From: Candidatus Poribacteria bacterium | GTDB taxonomy: Bacteria > Poribacteria > WGA-4E > WGA-3G | Direction of reading: 5' to 3' | DNA: 6,196 bases | NCBI GenBank assembly: GCA_028818995.1 | Contig: JAPPMR010000115.1 | Location: 1-6,196, forward strand | In this document: positions 1 through 5,787 of the stretch, in pieces | How positions within the stretch are numbered: the stretch's first letter is position 1 | Layout: every line of letters begins with the position of its first letter | Translations under genes and position numbers: made by a program | Notes under the pieces: generated by a model | Database searches by the model: none | The model's input: only the letters and a program-made list of their open reading frames with translations | What the model was told of the DNA's origin: nothing

Positions 1-12
1 ATCACGTTAATT

Positions 13-21
13 TGGTATAAC
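13..21 (+). promoter_or_regulatory. Possible extended -10 promoter for the CBM9-like gene
   Basis: TGGTATAAC at 13-21 matches an extended -10 box (TG, one base, then 5 of 6 of TATAAT). The matching -35 would lie before the first base of the window, so it cannot be checked. It would give a leader of about 75 nt, which contains a small hairpin (GCAAC 29-33 with GTTGC 37-41). No better promoter is seen between 1 and 102. Confidence 0.3.
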
Positions 22-102
22 TACTGAAGCAACGCAGTTGCACTTTCAAAACTTCCGCTTTAAAGTAAGGTGGAATCTAATTAATATAGAGAGGAAATTT
101 AG

Positions 103-954
103 ATGAAAAAACAAGTTTTTGTATTTGCTGCTATTTTTGCAGCAGTATCTTTATTAACAATTAATGTCGCAGATGCGCAGTGGCGCAGCGAAACTCATGA
201 CGTTTACAATGCTCCTTCAGGTCTTGATGTGACCATTGATGGTAATCTTGACGAATGGGGCGGCGTTATGGAATCTGTCACTGGTACTGACGGCTCCCAA
301 TTTTGCGGTGTAGAATTTGAAGGCGTTGGCGGCGCTGTTAAAGTCTTTGAAGAACATGGCGGCGGAAAATGGAACAGTGCCGATGACCAAACAGTCTGTT
401 TCATGATTGCTTGGAACCCCGATGCAGCTTATCTTGCGCTGAGTGTTACGGATGACGAGCATCAAAATTCTGGTGCAGCCTGGAATGGTGATGCCGCACA
501 ACTCGCATTCGAACCAACGGGTAAGCGTACAGGAGGGTTAGCACTCTTTCTCTATAACGTTGCATTAGACAACAATGCAGAAAAACTCATTCTTCATAAT
601 GAAAGAACAAACGGACAACCTGGTCTTGAGGCAGAGAGAGATTTTGCTATCACCCGAGATGAGAGCGCTAAAAAAACCTACTACGAATTCAAATTCACTC
701 CGGCGAATTTCGGTCTTGATATTGAACTGAGTGAAGGTATTGAAATCGGTTTAGGCATCTGCGTAAATGATGGTGATAAAGCCGCCGGCCAAGGCGGACA
801 AAAAGGCTGGGGTGGTTGGTACCCACACTCTGTTGTCCACGGAAAAAATTCCGAAAAGACAGGGCTTGTTGTGCTTAGCAGCACAGCGGTAACCGCCGTT
901 GAGCCTGCCGATAAGCTTACCACTACTTGGGGCACTTTGAAATCCGAGAGATAA
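103..954 (+). CDS. Secreted CBM9/DOMON-like carbohydrate-binding protein
   Basis: 283 residues. The ATG at 103 follows a good ribosome binding site (AGAGAGG, 88-94, 8 nt upstream). Residues 1-25 are a clear Sec signal peptide: KK, a hydrophobic stretch, and an ADA cleavage site before Q26. The mature protein shows the hallmarks of the CBM9-type beta-sandwich: IDGNLDEW (45-52), the strand YLALSVTDDEH (110-120), WNGDAAQLAFEP (127-138), YYEFKFTPANFGLD (193-206) and ICVNDGD followed by GWGGW (219-239). Family members bind sugars or glycans, sometimes heme in DOMON relatives, and often sit beside a catalytic module. Here no catalytic domain is present, so this is a stand-alone binding protein, probably periplasmic or secreted. 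C68 and C99 could form a disulfide. The ligand cannot be read from the sequence. The last 25 residues (VEPADKLTTTWGTLK) look like a short tail outside the fold; its role is unknown. It appears to be a single-gene unit ending at the 987-1010 hairpin. Confidence 0.85.
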   Translation: MKKQVFVFAAIFAAVSLLTINVADAQWRSETHDVYNAPSGLDVTIDGNLDEWGGVMESVTGTDGSQFCGVEFEGVGGAVKVFEEHGGGKWNSADDQTVCFMIAWNPDAAYLALSVTDDEHQNSGAAWNGDAAQLAFEPTGKRTGGLALFLYNVALDNNAEKLILHNERTNGQPGLEAERDFAITRDESAKKTYYEFKFTPANFGLDIELSEGIEIGLGICVNDGDKAAGQGGQKGWGGWYPHSVVHGKNSEKTGLVVLSSTAVTAVEPADKLTTTWGTLKSER

Positions 955-986
955 TTGGTTTGTTCAGGCAAACCGCAACCAAAAGT

Positions 987-1013
987 AAAGCCGCCAACTT
1001 TGGCGGCTTTCTT
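987..1013. terminator. Bidirectional intrinsic terminator between convergent genes
   Basis: A perfect 10-bp stem (AAAGCCGCCA 987-996 with TGGCGGCTTT 1001-1010) closes a 4-nt loop and runs into TTTCTT on the plus strand. On the minus strand the A-rich bases 979-989 give a U-rich tail. The hairpin lies between the stops of the CBM9-like gene (954) and the DUF3500 gene (1028) and can serve both. Confidence 0.85.
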
Positions 1014-1027
1014 ACGTACGACGATTC

Positions 1028-2056
1028 CTATTGGTCATGATGGTCTGTTTTATGATAGTGCAGCCGAAGCAGATCAGCACCAAAATCATCTTCAATATGT
1101 CGCCACACAGAATGGATATGGTTTGCATTGTTCTGTGTGTTATCATACTCCACAAAGAAAAATGGACTGTGAAGTCTATAGTAGTGGGGCATCTTGCGTT
1201 CTTCACCGCCTGCCCACGCAAAGTGGATATCATTAAAACTGATTTCGCGTAGTTTGCGGTGTTCTATCTCAGCTATCTCATCAGGAAGGCGATCGATATA
1301 TTCATGAACCAATTGAATTAGAAGTTCGCGCTGATGCGTCTGCATGGATTCAACTGCCAAACCCTCAACTGCTTCAAACTCAACTTTAGGTGCATTGCGC
1401 GTGAGAATATCAGATGGTGCCTCCGTGTTAATAACAGCCTGCGTTTTTTGGAATGGGGTTAGGCTTAATAAGAGTTGCCGTGCTAAATCTTCTTCAGCAA
1501 AAAGAACCCTTAATCCTTTTTTCTCTCCTTGAGGCACTTCCGCTGGATTCGAGCCAAAAAAGAAAGGATTAGGAGAGATCAATTCGCGATTGACTACCGT
1601 AAAATTCAGTGAAACATGGTGTCCTTCGGCACGCCAACCCCATGCGCCATTTTCTGTCGGATCGCCAAACACGGTAAAAAAGTAGAACTCAGGATTACGC
1701 TCAAGTCGTGTCTCTCCCGCTGTCTTTTCAATTTCACCTAAAATGGACTCTAAATTGATGATTGCACGTGCTTTTTCATAACCTTTTGCACTCAATCCGC
1801 TCTCCATGAGGGTAAACGCCAATTCTTGTTGGTTCGCATTTAGTTCTTTTAGTGAAACACCTTGACGTTCCCACATCTCTATAGGAATATAGTGCCATCG
1901 AAACCGCTCATTTCCATCAAAAGGTTGGCACGCCTTTTCGCGTAAAGTAGGGGGCAAAACATCTAAAAAATTGGATGCTGCCTGTGCCATCCGTTCTGCC
2001 GTTTCTGAAGCTCGAATGACTAACGGTGTTTGAGAATTAGAATGTGTATGTGCCAC
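1028..2056 (-). CDS. DUF3500 family protein
   Basis: 342 residues from a GTG at 2056-2054. The frame is open up to an ATG at 2089, but that ATG has no ribosome binding site, whereas GGAGGT (2068-2063) sits 6 nt before the GTG. I therefore choose the GTG; the 11 upstream residues are probably untranslated. The protein matches the DUF3500 pattern as I know it over its full length: FRWHYIP (W54, H55, Y56), PEFYFFTVFGDP (about 122-133), WGWRAEGHHVSLNFT (139-153), FFGSNPAEVPQGEKKGLRVL, and near the end FFFVEYDNTQNNANHIHSVWRHIEDDFGADLLRLHY (about 299-334). No signal peptide or membrane segment is seen, so it is probably cytoplasmic. The family has no established function. The conserved His, Glu and Asn clusters (EGHH, NHIH) would suit a metal-binding or catalytic site, which is inference. 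It is transcribed alone, toward the CBM9-like gene, and shares their terminator. Confidence 0.88.
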   Translation of the reverse strand: MAHTHSNSQTPLVIRASETAERMAQAASNFLDVLPPTLREKACQPFDGNERFRWHYIPIEMWERQGVSLKELNANQQELAFTLMESGLSAKGYEKARAIINLESILGEIEKTAGETRLERNPEFYFFTVFGDPTENGAWGWRAEGHHVSLNFTVVNRELISPNPFFFGSNPAEVPQGEKKGLRVLFAEEDLARQLLLSLTPFQKTQAVINTEAPSDILTRNAPKVEFEAVEGLAVESMQTHQRELLIQLVHEYIDRLPDEIAEIEHRKLREISFNDIHFAWAGGEERKMPHYYRLHSPFFFVEYDNTQNNANHIHSVWRHIEDDFGADLLRLHYHKTDHHDQ

Positions 2057-2062
2057 GAAAAC

Positions 2063-2068
2063 ACCTCC
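2063..2068 (-). promoter_or_regulatory. Ribosome binding site that fixes the DUF3500 start
   Basis: GGAGGT on the minus strand lies 6 nt before the GTG at 2056 and inside the coding frame that would follow from the ATG at 2089. Its strength and spacing are the main reason to prefer the GTG start. Confidence 0.8.
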
Positions 2069-2087
2069 GTAAGTTTTTGCTGTTATC

Positions 2088-2093
2088 ATTCTA
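2088..2093 (-). promoter_or_regulatory. Possible -10 box for the DUF3500 gene
   Basis: TAGAAT on the minus strand matches 5 of 6 bases of TATAAT. The -35 at a 17-nt spacing (TGGATT) is poor. Transcription would begin near 2081, leaving out the ATG at 2089 and agreeing with the GTG start. Weak call. Confidence 0.28.
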
Positions 2094-2227
2094 ACTGAAA
2101 TTCCTCTAAAAATCCACTTAATTTGACAGAACCATCCAGTTTTCAGGTTTTGCTACAGATATTGGAGAAGATCACTCCTACAAGAAGATGAGTAATTGGT
2201 AAAATTTGATTGAATTTCTAACAAATT

Positions 2228-2256
2228 TTGACACAAAACCGCAATTTCTGTAAACT
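2228..2256 (+). promoter_or_regulatory. Sigma70-type promoter for the sigma/anti-sigma operon
   Basis: A consensus -35 box TTGACA (2228-2233), a 17-nt spacer, then TAAACT (2251-2256), which keeps the key T, A and final T of the -10 box. The predicted start near 2263 gives a leader of about 60 nt. A second TTGACA at 2123-2128 has no acceptable -10 at normal spacing. The 2057-2322 gap otherwise holds no gene. Confidence 0.5.
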
Positions 2257-2322
2257 TAAAAGAACGCATCTACGTTAAAAGAGGCAGTTGTTCACAAACT
2301 GAAAGAAAGTCTGGCAAAAGTT

Positions 2323-2904
2323 ATGGACAAATTGATTGACGATGAAATGCTTGTGGCACAGTTCAAATCGGGTAGCCAGAAGGCTTTTGATGAATTGATG
2401 AAACGCTACGAACGTAGAATCTTTGGTTATCTCCTGCGTTCCGTTAGGAATTATGAAGACGCTGAAGATTTAACCCTTGAAGTGTTTTTCAAGGCGTATC
2501 GTGCTTTGGATTCTTGGGAACCGAAAGCAAAATTTTCGACATGGCTTTATACGATTGCATCTAATCTTGCTATTGATTATCACCGTGCGAAAGCTCGACA
2601 ACCTGTTTATGTTTTTGAAGATGAAGATGTTATTGAAGCAAGACTCGTTGCTACAGACATCTCAAGCAATCCCGAAAAGCAGCTTGAAGAAAAAGAGCGC
2701 GGACGCATCATTCGCGAAGCAGTTGACGAACTCTCCTCAAAACAAAAGGCTGTTTTCATGTTGACACGATATGAGGGGTTACAGATTCGGGAAGTTGCAG
2801 AAGCACTCGGAATGGCTGAAGGTACTGTGAAAATTCATCTTCATCGCGCTATGAAAAAGTTACAAACTTTGCTACGACCTTTATGGGAAAATAATGAATT
2901 ATAG
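2323..2904 (+). CDS. ECF-type RNA polymerase sigma factor
   Basis: 193 residues, the usual ECF length. Region 2 spans about 22-92: FDELMKRYERRIFGYLLR, then the core-binding stretch NYEDAEDLTLEVFFKAYRAL (43-62) and the promoter-melting stretch FSTWLYTIASNLAIDYHRAKAR (71-92). An acidic linker (about 94-127) leads to region 4 (about 128-181), with LSSKQKAVFMLTRYEGLQIREVAEALGMAEGTVKIHLHRAMKKL forming the -35-reading helix-turn-helix (about 153-176). Region 3 is absent, as in all ECF factors. It directs RNA polymerase to a small regulon and is normally held inactive by the anti-sigma factor encoded next. The ATG at 2323 has only a weak purine-rich site upstream (GAAAGAAAG, 2301-2309); the in-frame ATG at 2347 has no better one and would shorten the N-terminus. 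I cannot name the ECF subgroup or its target promoters. Confidence 0.93.
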   Translation: MDKLIDDEMLVAQFKSGSQKAFDELMKRYERRIFGYLLRSVRNYEDAEDLTLEVFFKAYRALDSWEPKAKFSTWLYTIASNLAIDYHRAKARQPVYVFEDEDVIEARLVATDISSNPEKQLEEKERGRIIREAVDELSSKQKAVFMLTRYEGLQIREVAEALGMAEGTVKIHLHRAMKKLQTLLRPLWENNEL

Positions 2905-2909
2905 GAGGT
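2903..2909 (+). promoter_or_regulatory. Ribosome binding site overlapping the sigma factor stop
   Basis: AGGAGGT begins on the last two bases of the sigma factor's TAG stop (2902-2904) and lies 6 nt before the anti-sigma ATG at 2916. A ribosome ending the first gene stands on the binding site of the second, which favours coupled, balanced synthesis. This site is much stronger than that of the sigma factor gene. Confidence 0.8.
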
Positions 2910-2915
2910 CCGTCC

Positions 2916-3533
2916 ATGCCTAAATGTAAGAAATCTGAAGCACAGGCGATTGATTACGTATATGGTGAGTTACAGACATCTCAAGTAGCCGAATTTGAAC
3001 GGCATCTTACGACATGTGGTAGCTGCACCAGAAAGGTCAATGCATATAAGCGTGTGCTTCGCCTTGTGGATGAAGCAGAGGCAGAATTAACGCCTCATGC
3101 AATTGTTCCACCTAACCTTGAGATGAAACTATACAGACGCCTCGCTGAGGTGCCACCTGTAAAACCCTCACTCAGTTCCCGGTTATCGGATTTTGCAGCG
3201 GGGTTGCTATTAGTCCTGCGGGAACAAAAGGTTGTCAGTTTCTGTCTTTTCATTTTTGCGGTAATTTCTATTTCATTTTTCGTTGGAAATCCGTTTCGTC
3301 CCGCGCCAACATTTGAGATTAGTCAAATTGACTCCGCGGACGCTCGCATTCAGCAGTATAGACATCAAGATATTCAACGGAACATGGAGGATGTTTTGCG
3401 CAATAGACACCTTCGCAATTCAGATAAATGGGATACAGTTAGTCAGCTCAATCGCGTCAAAGACCAAGCAAAAGGCACCAATTGGGCAAATATCGCCACA
3501 AAACATCTGAAGAGTGTTCATTCTGAATTTTGA
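2916..3533 (+). CDS. Membrane-anchored zinc-finger (ZAS) anti-sigma factor
   Basis: 205 residues. The N-terminal domain carries the anti-sigma zinc-finger signature: C4 and H30-x3-C34-x2-C37, with the AIDYVYGEL...FERHLTTCGSC pattern of the zf-HC2 family. This part is expected to wrap around the sigma factor in the cytoplasm. A linker (about 60-105) leads to one hydrophobic membrane segment at about 106-124 (VVSFCLFIFAVISISFFVG). The remaining ~80 residues (125-205) should lie outside the inner membrane; they are charged, rich in R, H, N and Q, probably helical, and I recognise no sensor fold. Position directly after the ECF factor, 11 nt away and with a coupled start, supports the pairing. 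C110 in the membrane segment is unlikely to be a metal ligand. Release could follow regulated proteolysis or a change in the outer domain; the sequence does not say which. Confidence 0.9.
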   Translation: MPKCKKSEAQAIDYVYGELQTSQVAEFERHLTTCGSCTRKVNAYKRVLRLVDEAEAELTPHAIVPPNLEMKLYRRLAEVPPVKPSLSSRLSDFAAGLLLVLREQKVVSFCLFIFAVISISFFVGNPFRPAPTFEISQIDSADARIQQYRHQDIQRNMEDVLRNRHLRNSDKWDTVSQLNRVKDQAKGTNWANIATKHLKSVHSEF

Positions 3534-3600
3534 TGTTGCAATTCTCAGATAGTTGTTTATAGTGAAACCTAAAATAATTAGACACATCCTCCCACGGTAG

Positions 3601-3620
3601 GCGAGGTTTCCTAACCTCGC
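3601..3620. repeat. Perfect 8-bp palindromic hairpin core
   Basis: GCGAGGTT (3601-3608) pairs exactly with AACCTCGC (3613-3620) around the loop TCCT. It forms the centre of the MITE-like element and is preceded by GTAG. A degenerate relative lies at 5664-5687, so this is a dispersed repeat rather than a one-off structure. Confidence 0.7.
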
Positions 3621-3654
3621 TGGTGCGGCGTGTCTGATTAATTCTAAAGTCTAC

Positions 3655-3660
3655 TATAAA
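3655..3660 (+). promoter_or_regulatory. Possible -10 box at the right end of the MITE-like element
   Basis: TATAAA matches 5 of 6 bases of TATAAT and ends 15 nt before the GTG of the TPR gene. No convincing -35 lies 16-18 nt upstream. If used, the leader would be under 15 nt and the element's outer end would drive the TPR gene. The TPR gene may instead be read from the sigma/anti-sigma operon. Confidence 0.28.
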
Positions 3661-3675
3661 TTAAAAGAGTTCTAC

Positions 3676-5646
3676 GTGGAAAAATTGAAATTCACTTCTA
3701 TTATTCAACGCGTTATGTTATGTATGCTGCTAATATCGCTGGTTTTATCCACCGCGCACGCGCAGCATGATGAAGTTAACTCCTTACTTAAGGAACTACG
3801 TTATGCGGAAGCCGCTGCTAAGTTGGAGAAACTCACAAAATCCGCAAAGAACATTGAGGCACAGAGTCAACTCTACTATCAACTCGGCGAGATCTATTAC
3901 AACTATACACAGCAATATCCAGAGGCACTCAAGGCTTACGAAAAAATCCTTGCGATGAAATCGGCTGGATTGCCGATGGCTGAAATTTTTCTTGCATATA
4001 TTAAAATTAGTGATGTGTACTGCAGGATGGGAGAACATGGGAAGGCTATTCAAAATCTCCACACGCTTGTTGACATGGCACCAGAAACTCATTTCGTTCA
4101 CAAAATGGGATTGCAGAAAATCCGAGATATTCAGACTGCATTAAAAGATTTAATGATGCAGAGAGAGATTGTTCGCACATACAAAGGTACCCCTCTTGAA
4201 GCGGTTGCCCTATCTCAGATTGCTGAACTCTACCGAATGCATTCCCAACTCAATCAACCTCAACGTGCAATTGAAACATATCAAGAGTTGCTTAAAAAAC
4301 ATCCTACTGACAAGTTAGCTGCTGCACAATGGCGGATCGCACATTTAAGGCATACGGCGTTACATCAATTACCATTAGCAATTGATGCCTACCAAAAAGT
4401 TGCAGACAATTTTCCAACAAGCAGCTTCGCTGCGGAAGCTCTCTTTCATATTGCCAATCTACATCGAGAGACGGAAAAGTATCAACAAGCACTTACCGTA
4501 TACGAAAATATAGTAGAGAAATATCCGAACTTCTGGAACATGCACGCTGTTTTCTATTGGACCGGCATCTGCCATGAGAACATTCAGCACTATGCCAAAG
4601 CACGCAAAGCATTTAAAATTTTTCTTAATGTTTACCTTCCAACGCTTGATCCGGTCTATCTCGGGCAGATAGCAATGTATGATAAAAGTGTTGCGGAAGT
4701 GAATGAATTGGTTCAAAGAAAAATAGGAACGCTAACACAACTCATCCCCAAACATGAATTCGTAAAACTCGAAAAGGCAGTGGAAAATGGTAATTACAAT
4801 GAAGCTTCAAAAATTGCCCGTAATCTAATCACCAATGCCCCAAATACACAATTTGCGAAACAAGCTGCAGCACAACTAAGTTCGATTAAACACCATGCCG
4901 CTATTCAGAATCTACTTGCACAAGTGAAGAACGAAAAGGTCAGTGCTGCCGAGAAAATCAGAGCGCAGCTGCAAATTGCTACTATCTATGAACGCGAGTT
5001 ACTGGACTATTCTAAAGCCGTTCAGGCATATAATAAAGTGGTGCGGGAGCATTCTAAGTCACCTTACGCAGCTGAAGCACGCTACCGTATGGGCATTATT
5101 TATGCGGATATACTTGAAAAACCAAACAGCGCCCTCAAGACTTTCAACGTTGTTGTAAAACAACATCCAAATACTTTGCAGGCAATGATGGCAACCTTCC
5201 AAGTAGGTGAAATCTATAGGAAACTCCTGCGATTTGATGAAGCATTGCAAGCCTATCAAACGACTATTAGTTATCCCGAGCGCGAACTTTATCTCTCTGA
5301 TGGATATAAAGACAGTTATGCTGATAGAGCATTATTTCGCATCGGTAGGGTTCACTACGAAGACCAACGTTATACTGAAGCGCGTTTCGCATTTGAGGAG
5401 TTTATCAAAAACCGCACAGAATCGCCACGGTTCGCTGCTGCATATATCTACTTAGCAGTGATACATCATGAAAACGGAGAGAAGGATGTTGCAGCAGACT
5501 ATTACCAAAAAGCAGAGAAGATGCTGACGAATAACCCAGTACAAATGCAGATGCTTATAGATGAAGCAGGCACTCTTGGCTTCCAAAGTTCAGACACTGT
5601 AATTAAATTCCTGCAGGATCGTCAAAAACGTCTTAAGTCTGAGTAG
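3676..5646 (+). CDS. Exported TPR-repeat protein
   Basis: 656 residues from a GTG. I prefer this start because it gives a proper signal peptide: positive residues K3, K5 and R12, a hydrophobic core, and an AHA cleavage site before Q30. The ATG at 3715 would lose the charged region. The ribosome binding site is weak (AAAAGAG, 3663-3669, 6 nt away). The mature protein is almost all helical repeats. TPR-like units lie at about 65-98, 105-140, 176-212, 215-248, 251-284, 289-320, 427-460, 463-499, 502-535, 548-583 and 586-617, many with the A-Y-x3-hydrophobic and HP/YP turn typical of BamD/CpoB-like outer-membrane TPR proteins. A less regular helical stretch spans 325-425. There is no lipobox cysteine at the cleavage site, so it should be soluble in the periplasm or secreted. 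TPR arrays bind partner proteins, so a scaffold role in the envelope is likely, with partner unknown. It follows the sigma/anti-sigma pair on the same strand. Confidence 0.88.
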   Translation: MEKLKFTSIIQRVMLCMLLISLVLSTAHAQHDEVNSLLKELRYAEAAAKLEKLTKSAKNIEAQSQLYYQLGEIYYNYTQQYPEALKAYEKILAMKSAGLPMAEIFLAYIKISDVYCRMGEHGKAIQNLHTLVDMAPETHFVHKMGLQKIRDIQTALKDLMMQREIVRTYKGTPLEAVALSQIAELYRMHSQLNQPQRAIETYQELLKKHPTDKLAAAQWRIAHLRHTALHQLPLAIDAYQKVADNFPTSSFAAEALFHIANLHRETEKYQQALTVYENIVEKYPNFWNMHAVFYWTGICHENIQHYAKARKAFKIFLNVYLPTLDPVYLGQIAMYDKSVAEVNELVQRKIGTLTQLIPKHEFVKLEKAVENGNYNEASKIARNLITNAPNTQFAKQAAAQLSSIKHHAAIQNLLAQVKNEKVSAAEKIRAQLQIATIYERELLDYSKAVQAYNKVVREHSKSPYAAEARYRMGIIYADILEKPNSALKTFNVVVKQHPNTLQAMMATFQVGEIYRKLLRFDEALQAYQTTISYPERELYLSDGYKDSYADRALFRIGRVHYEDQRYTEARFAFEEFIKNRTESPRFAAAYIYLAVIHHENGEKDVAADYYQKAEKMLTNNPVQMQMLIDEAGTLGFQSSDTVIKFLQDRQKRLKSE

Positions 5647-5663
5647 CATTTAAGTCCCGACAA

Positions 5664-5687
5664 GTAAGGTTTCTTAACCTCACCTAC
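5664..5687. repeat. Degenerate second copy of the intergenic hairpin
   Basis: AGGTT (5667-5671), loop TCTT, AACCT (5676-5680), followed by CACCTAC. The right arm is intact to 5687, but the left arm reads GTA directly followed by AGGTT. Inserting GGTG there would restore a perfect 12-bp stem ending GTAG/CTAC, the same layout as 3597-3620. It lies 17 bp past the TPR stop. There is no T-tract, so it is not an evident terminator. Confidence 0.55.
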
Positions 5688-5693
5688 CGAATG

Positions 5694-5760
5694 TCCCACT
5701 CACAATTGGTAAAAGCGTGCAATGTCCTACGTCGTGGGATGCGTCGCATGTACAGTGGGA
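5694..5760. repeat. Inverted repeat in the convergent spacer
   Basis: TCCCACT (5694-5700) is the exact reverse complement of AGTGGGA (5754-5760). Between them is a smaller palindrome, ATGCG-T-CGCAT (5739-5749). This non-coding stretch separates the ends of the TPR gene and the orphan gene. It could be a decayed repeat element or contribute to transcript ends. Seven-base arms can occur by chance, so the call is weak. Confidence 0.3.
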
Positions 5761-5787
5761 AGCAATTCCTCACAAAGACAAGTTTAT

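Larger units (their letters stand above)
3556..3660. mobile_element. MITE-like element with imperfect terminal inverted repeats
   Basis: A 105-bp element. The left arm (3556-3585) and the reverse complement of the right arm (3630-3660) both begin TTTATAGT and end AGACAC, and agree at roughly 23 of 31 positions. The arms enclose a perfect GC-rich hairpin (3601-3620). No coding capacity. The ends contain TA dinucleotides at 3558-3559 and 3657-3658, which could be the target duplication of an IS630/mariner-type transposase; that family assignment is inference. It lies in the 142-bp gap between the anti-sigma and TPR genes and may have split a former operon. The hairpin has no following T-tract, so it is not a standard terminator. 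Confidence 0.65.

Noticed and set aside
29..41. Leader hairpin GCAAC/GTTGC as a riboswitch or attenuator
   Set aside because: A 5-bp stem with a 3-nt loop, with no conserved riboswitch core or leader peptide around it.
955..1236. Open frame of 93 codons on the plus strand directly after the CBM9-like gene
   Set aside because: It begins at a TTG with no ribosome binding site, runs through the terminator hairpin, and lies antisense to the well-supported DUF3500 gene.
2123..2160. Second promoter from TTGACA at 2123-2128
   Set aside because: No acceptable -10 box occurs 16-18 nt downstream; the nearest candidate (around 2152-2157) is too far.
2128..2160. ECF-type autoregulatory promoter upstream of the sigma gene (AGAACC around 2129-2133)
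   Set aside because: The match to a GGAAC-type -35 is partial and no matching ECF -10 (such as CGTC) lies at the right spacing.
3601..3620. Hairpin as the terminator of the sigma/anti-sigma operon
   Set aside because: The stem is perfect but is followed by TGGTGC rather than a run of T, so an intrinsic terminator is not supported; a dispersed-repeat explanation fits better.
4459..4716. Minus-strand open frame of 85 codons within the TPR gene
   Set aside because: It lies fully inside a strongly supported gene and has neither a start signal nor a recognisable product; treated as a shadow frame.
3597..5687. CRISPR or tandem array from the two similar hairpins
   Set aside because: There are only two imperfect copies, 2 kb apart with a gene between them, and no regular spacers.
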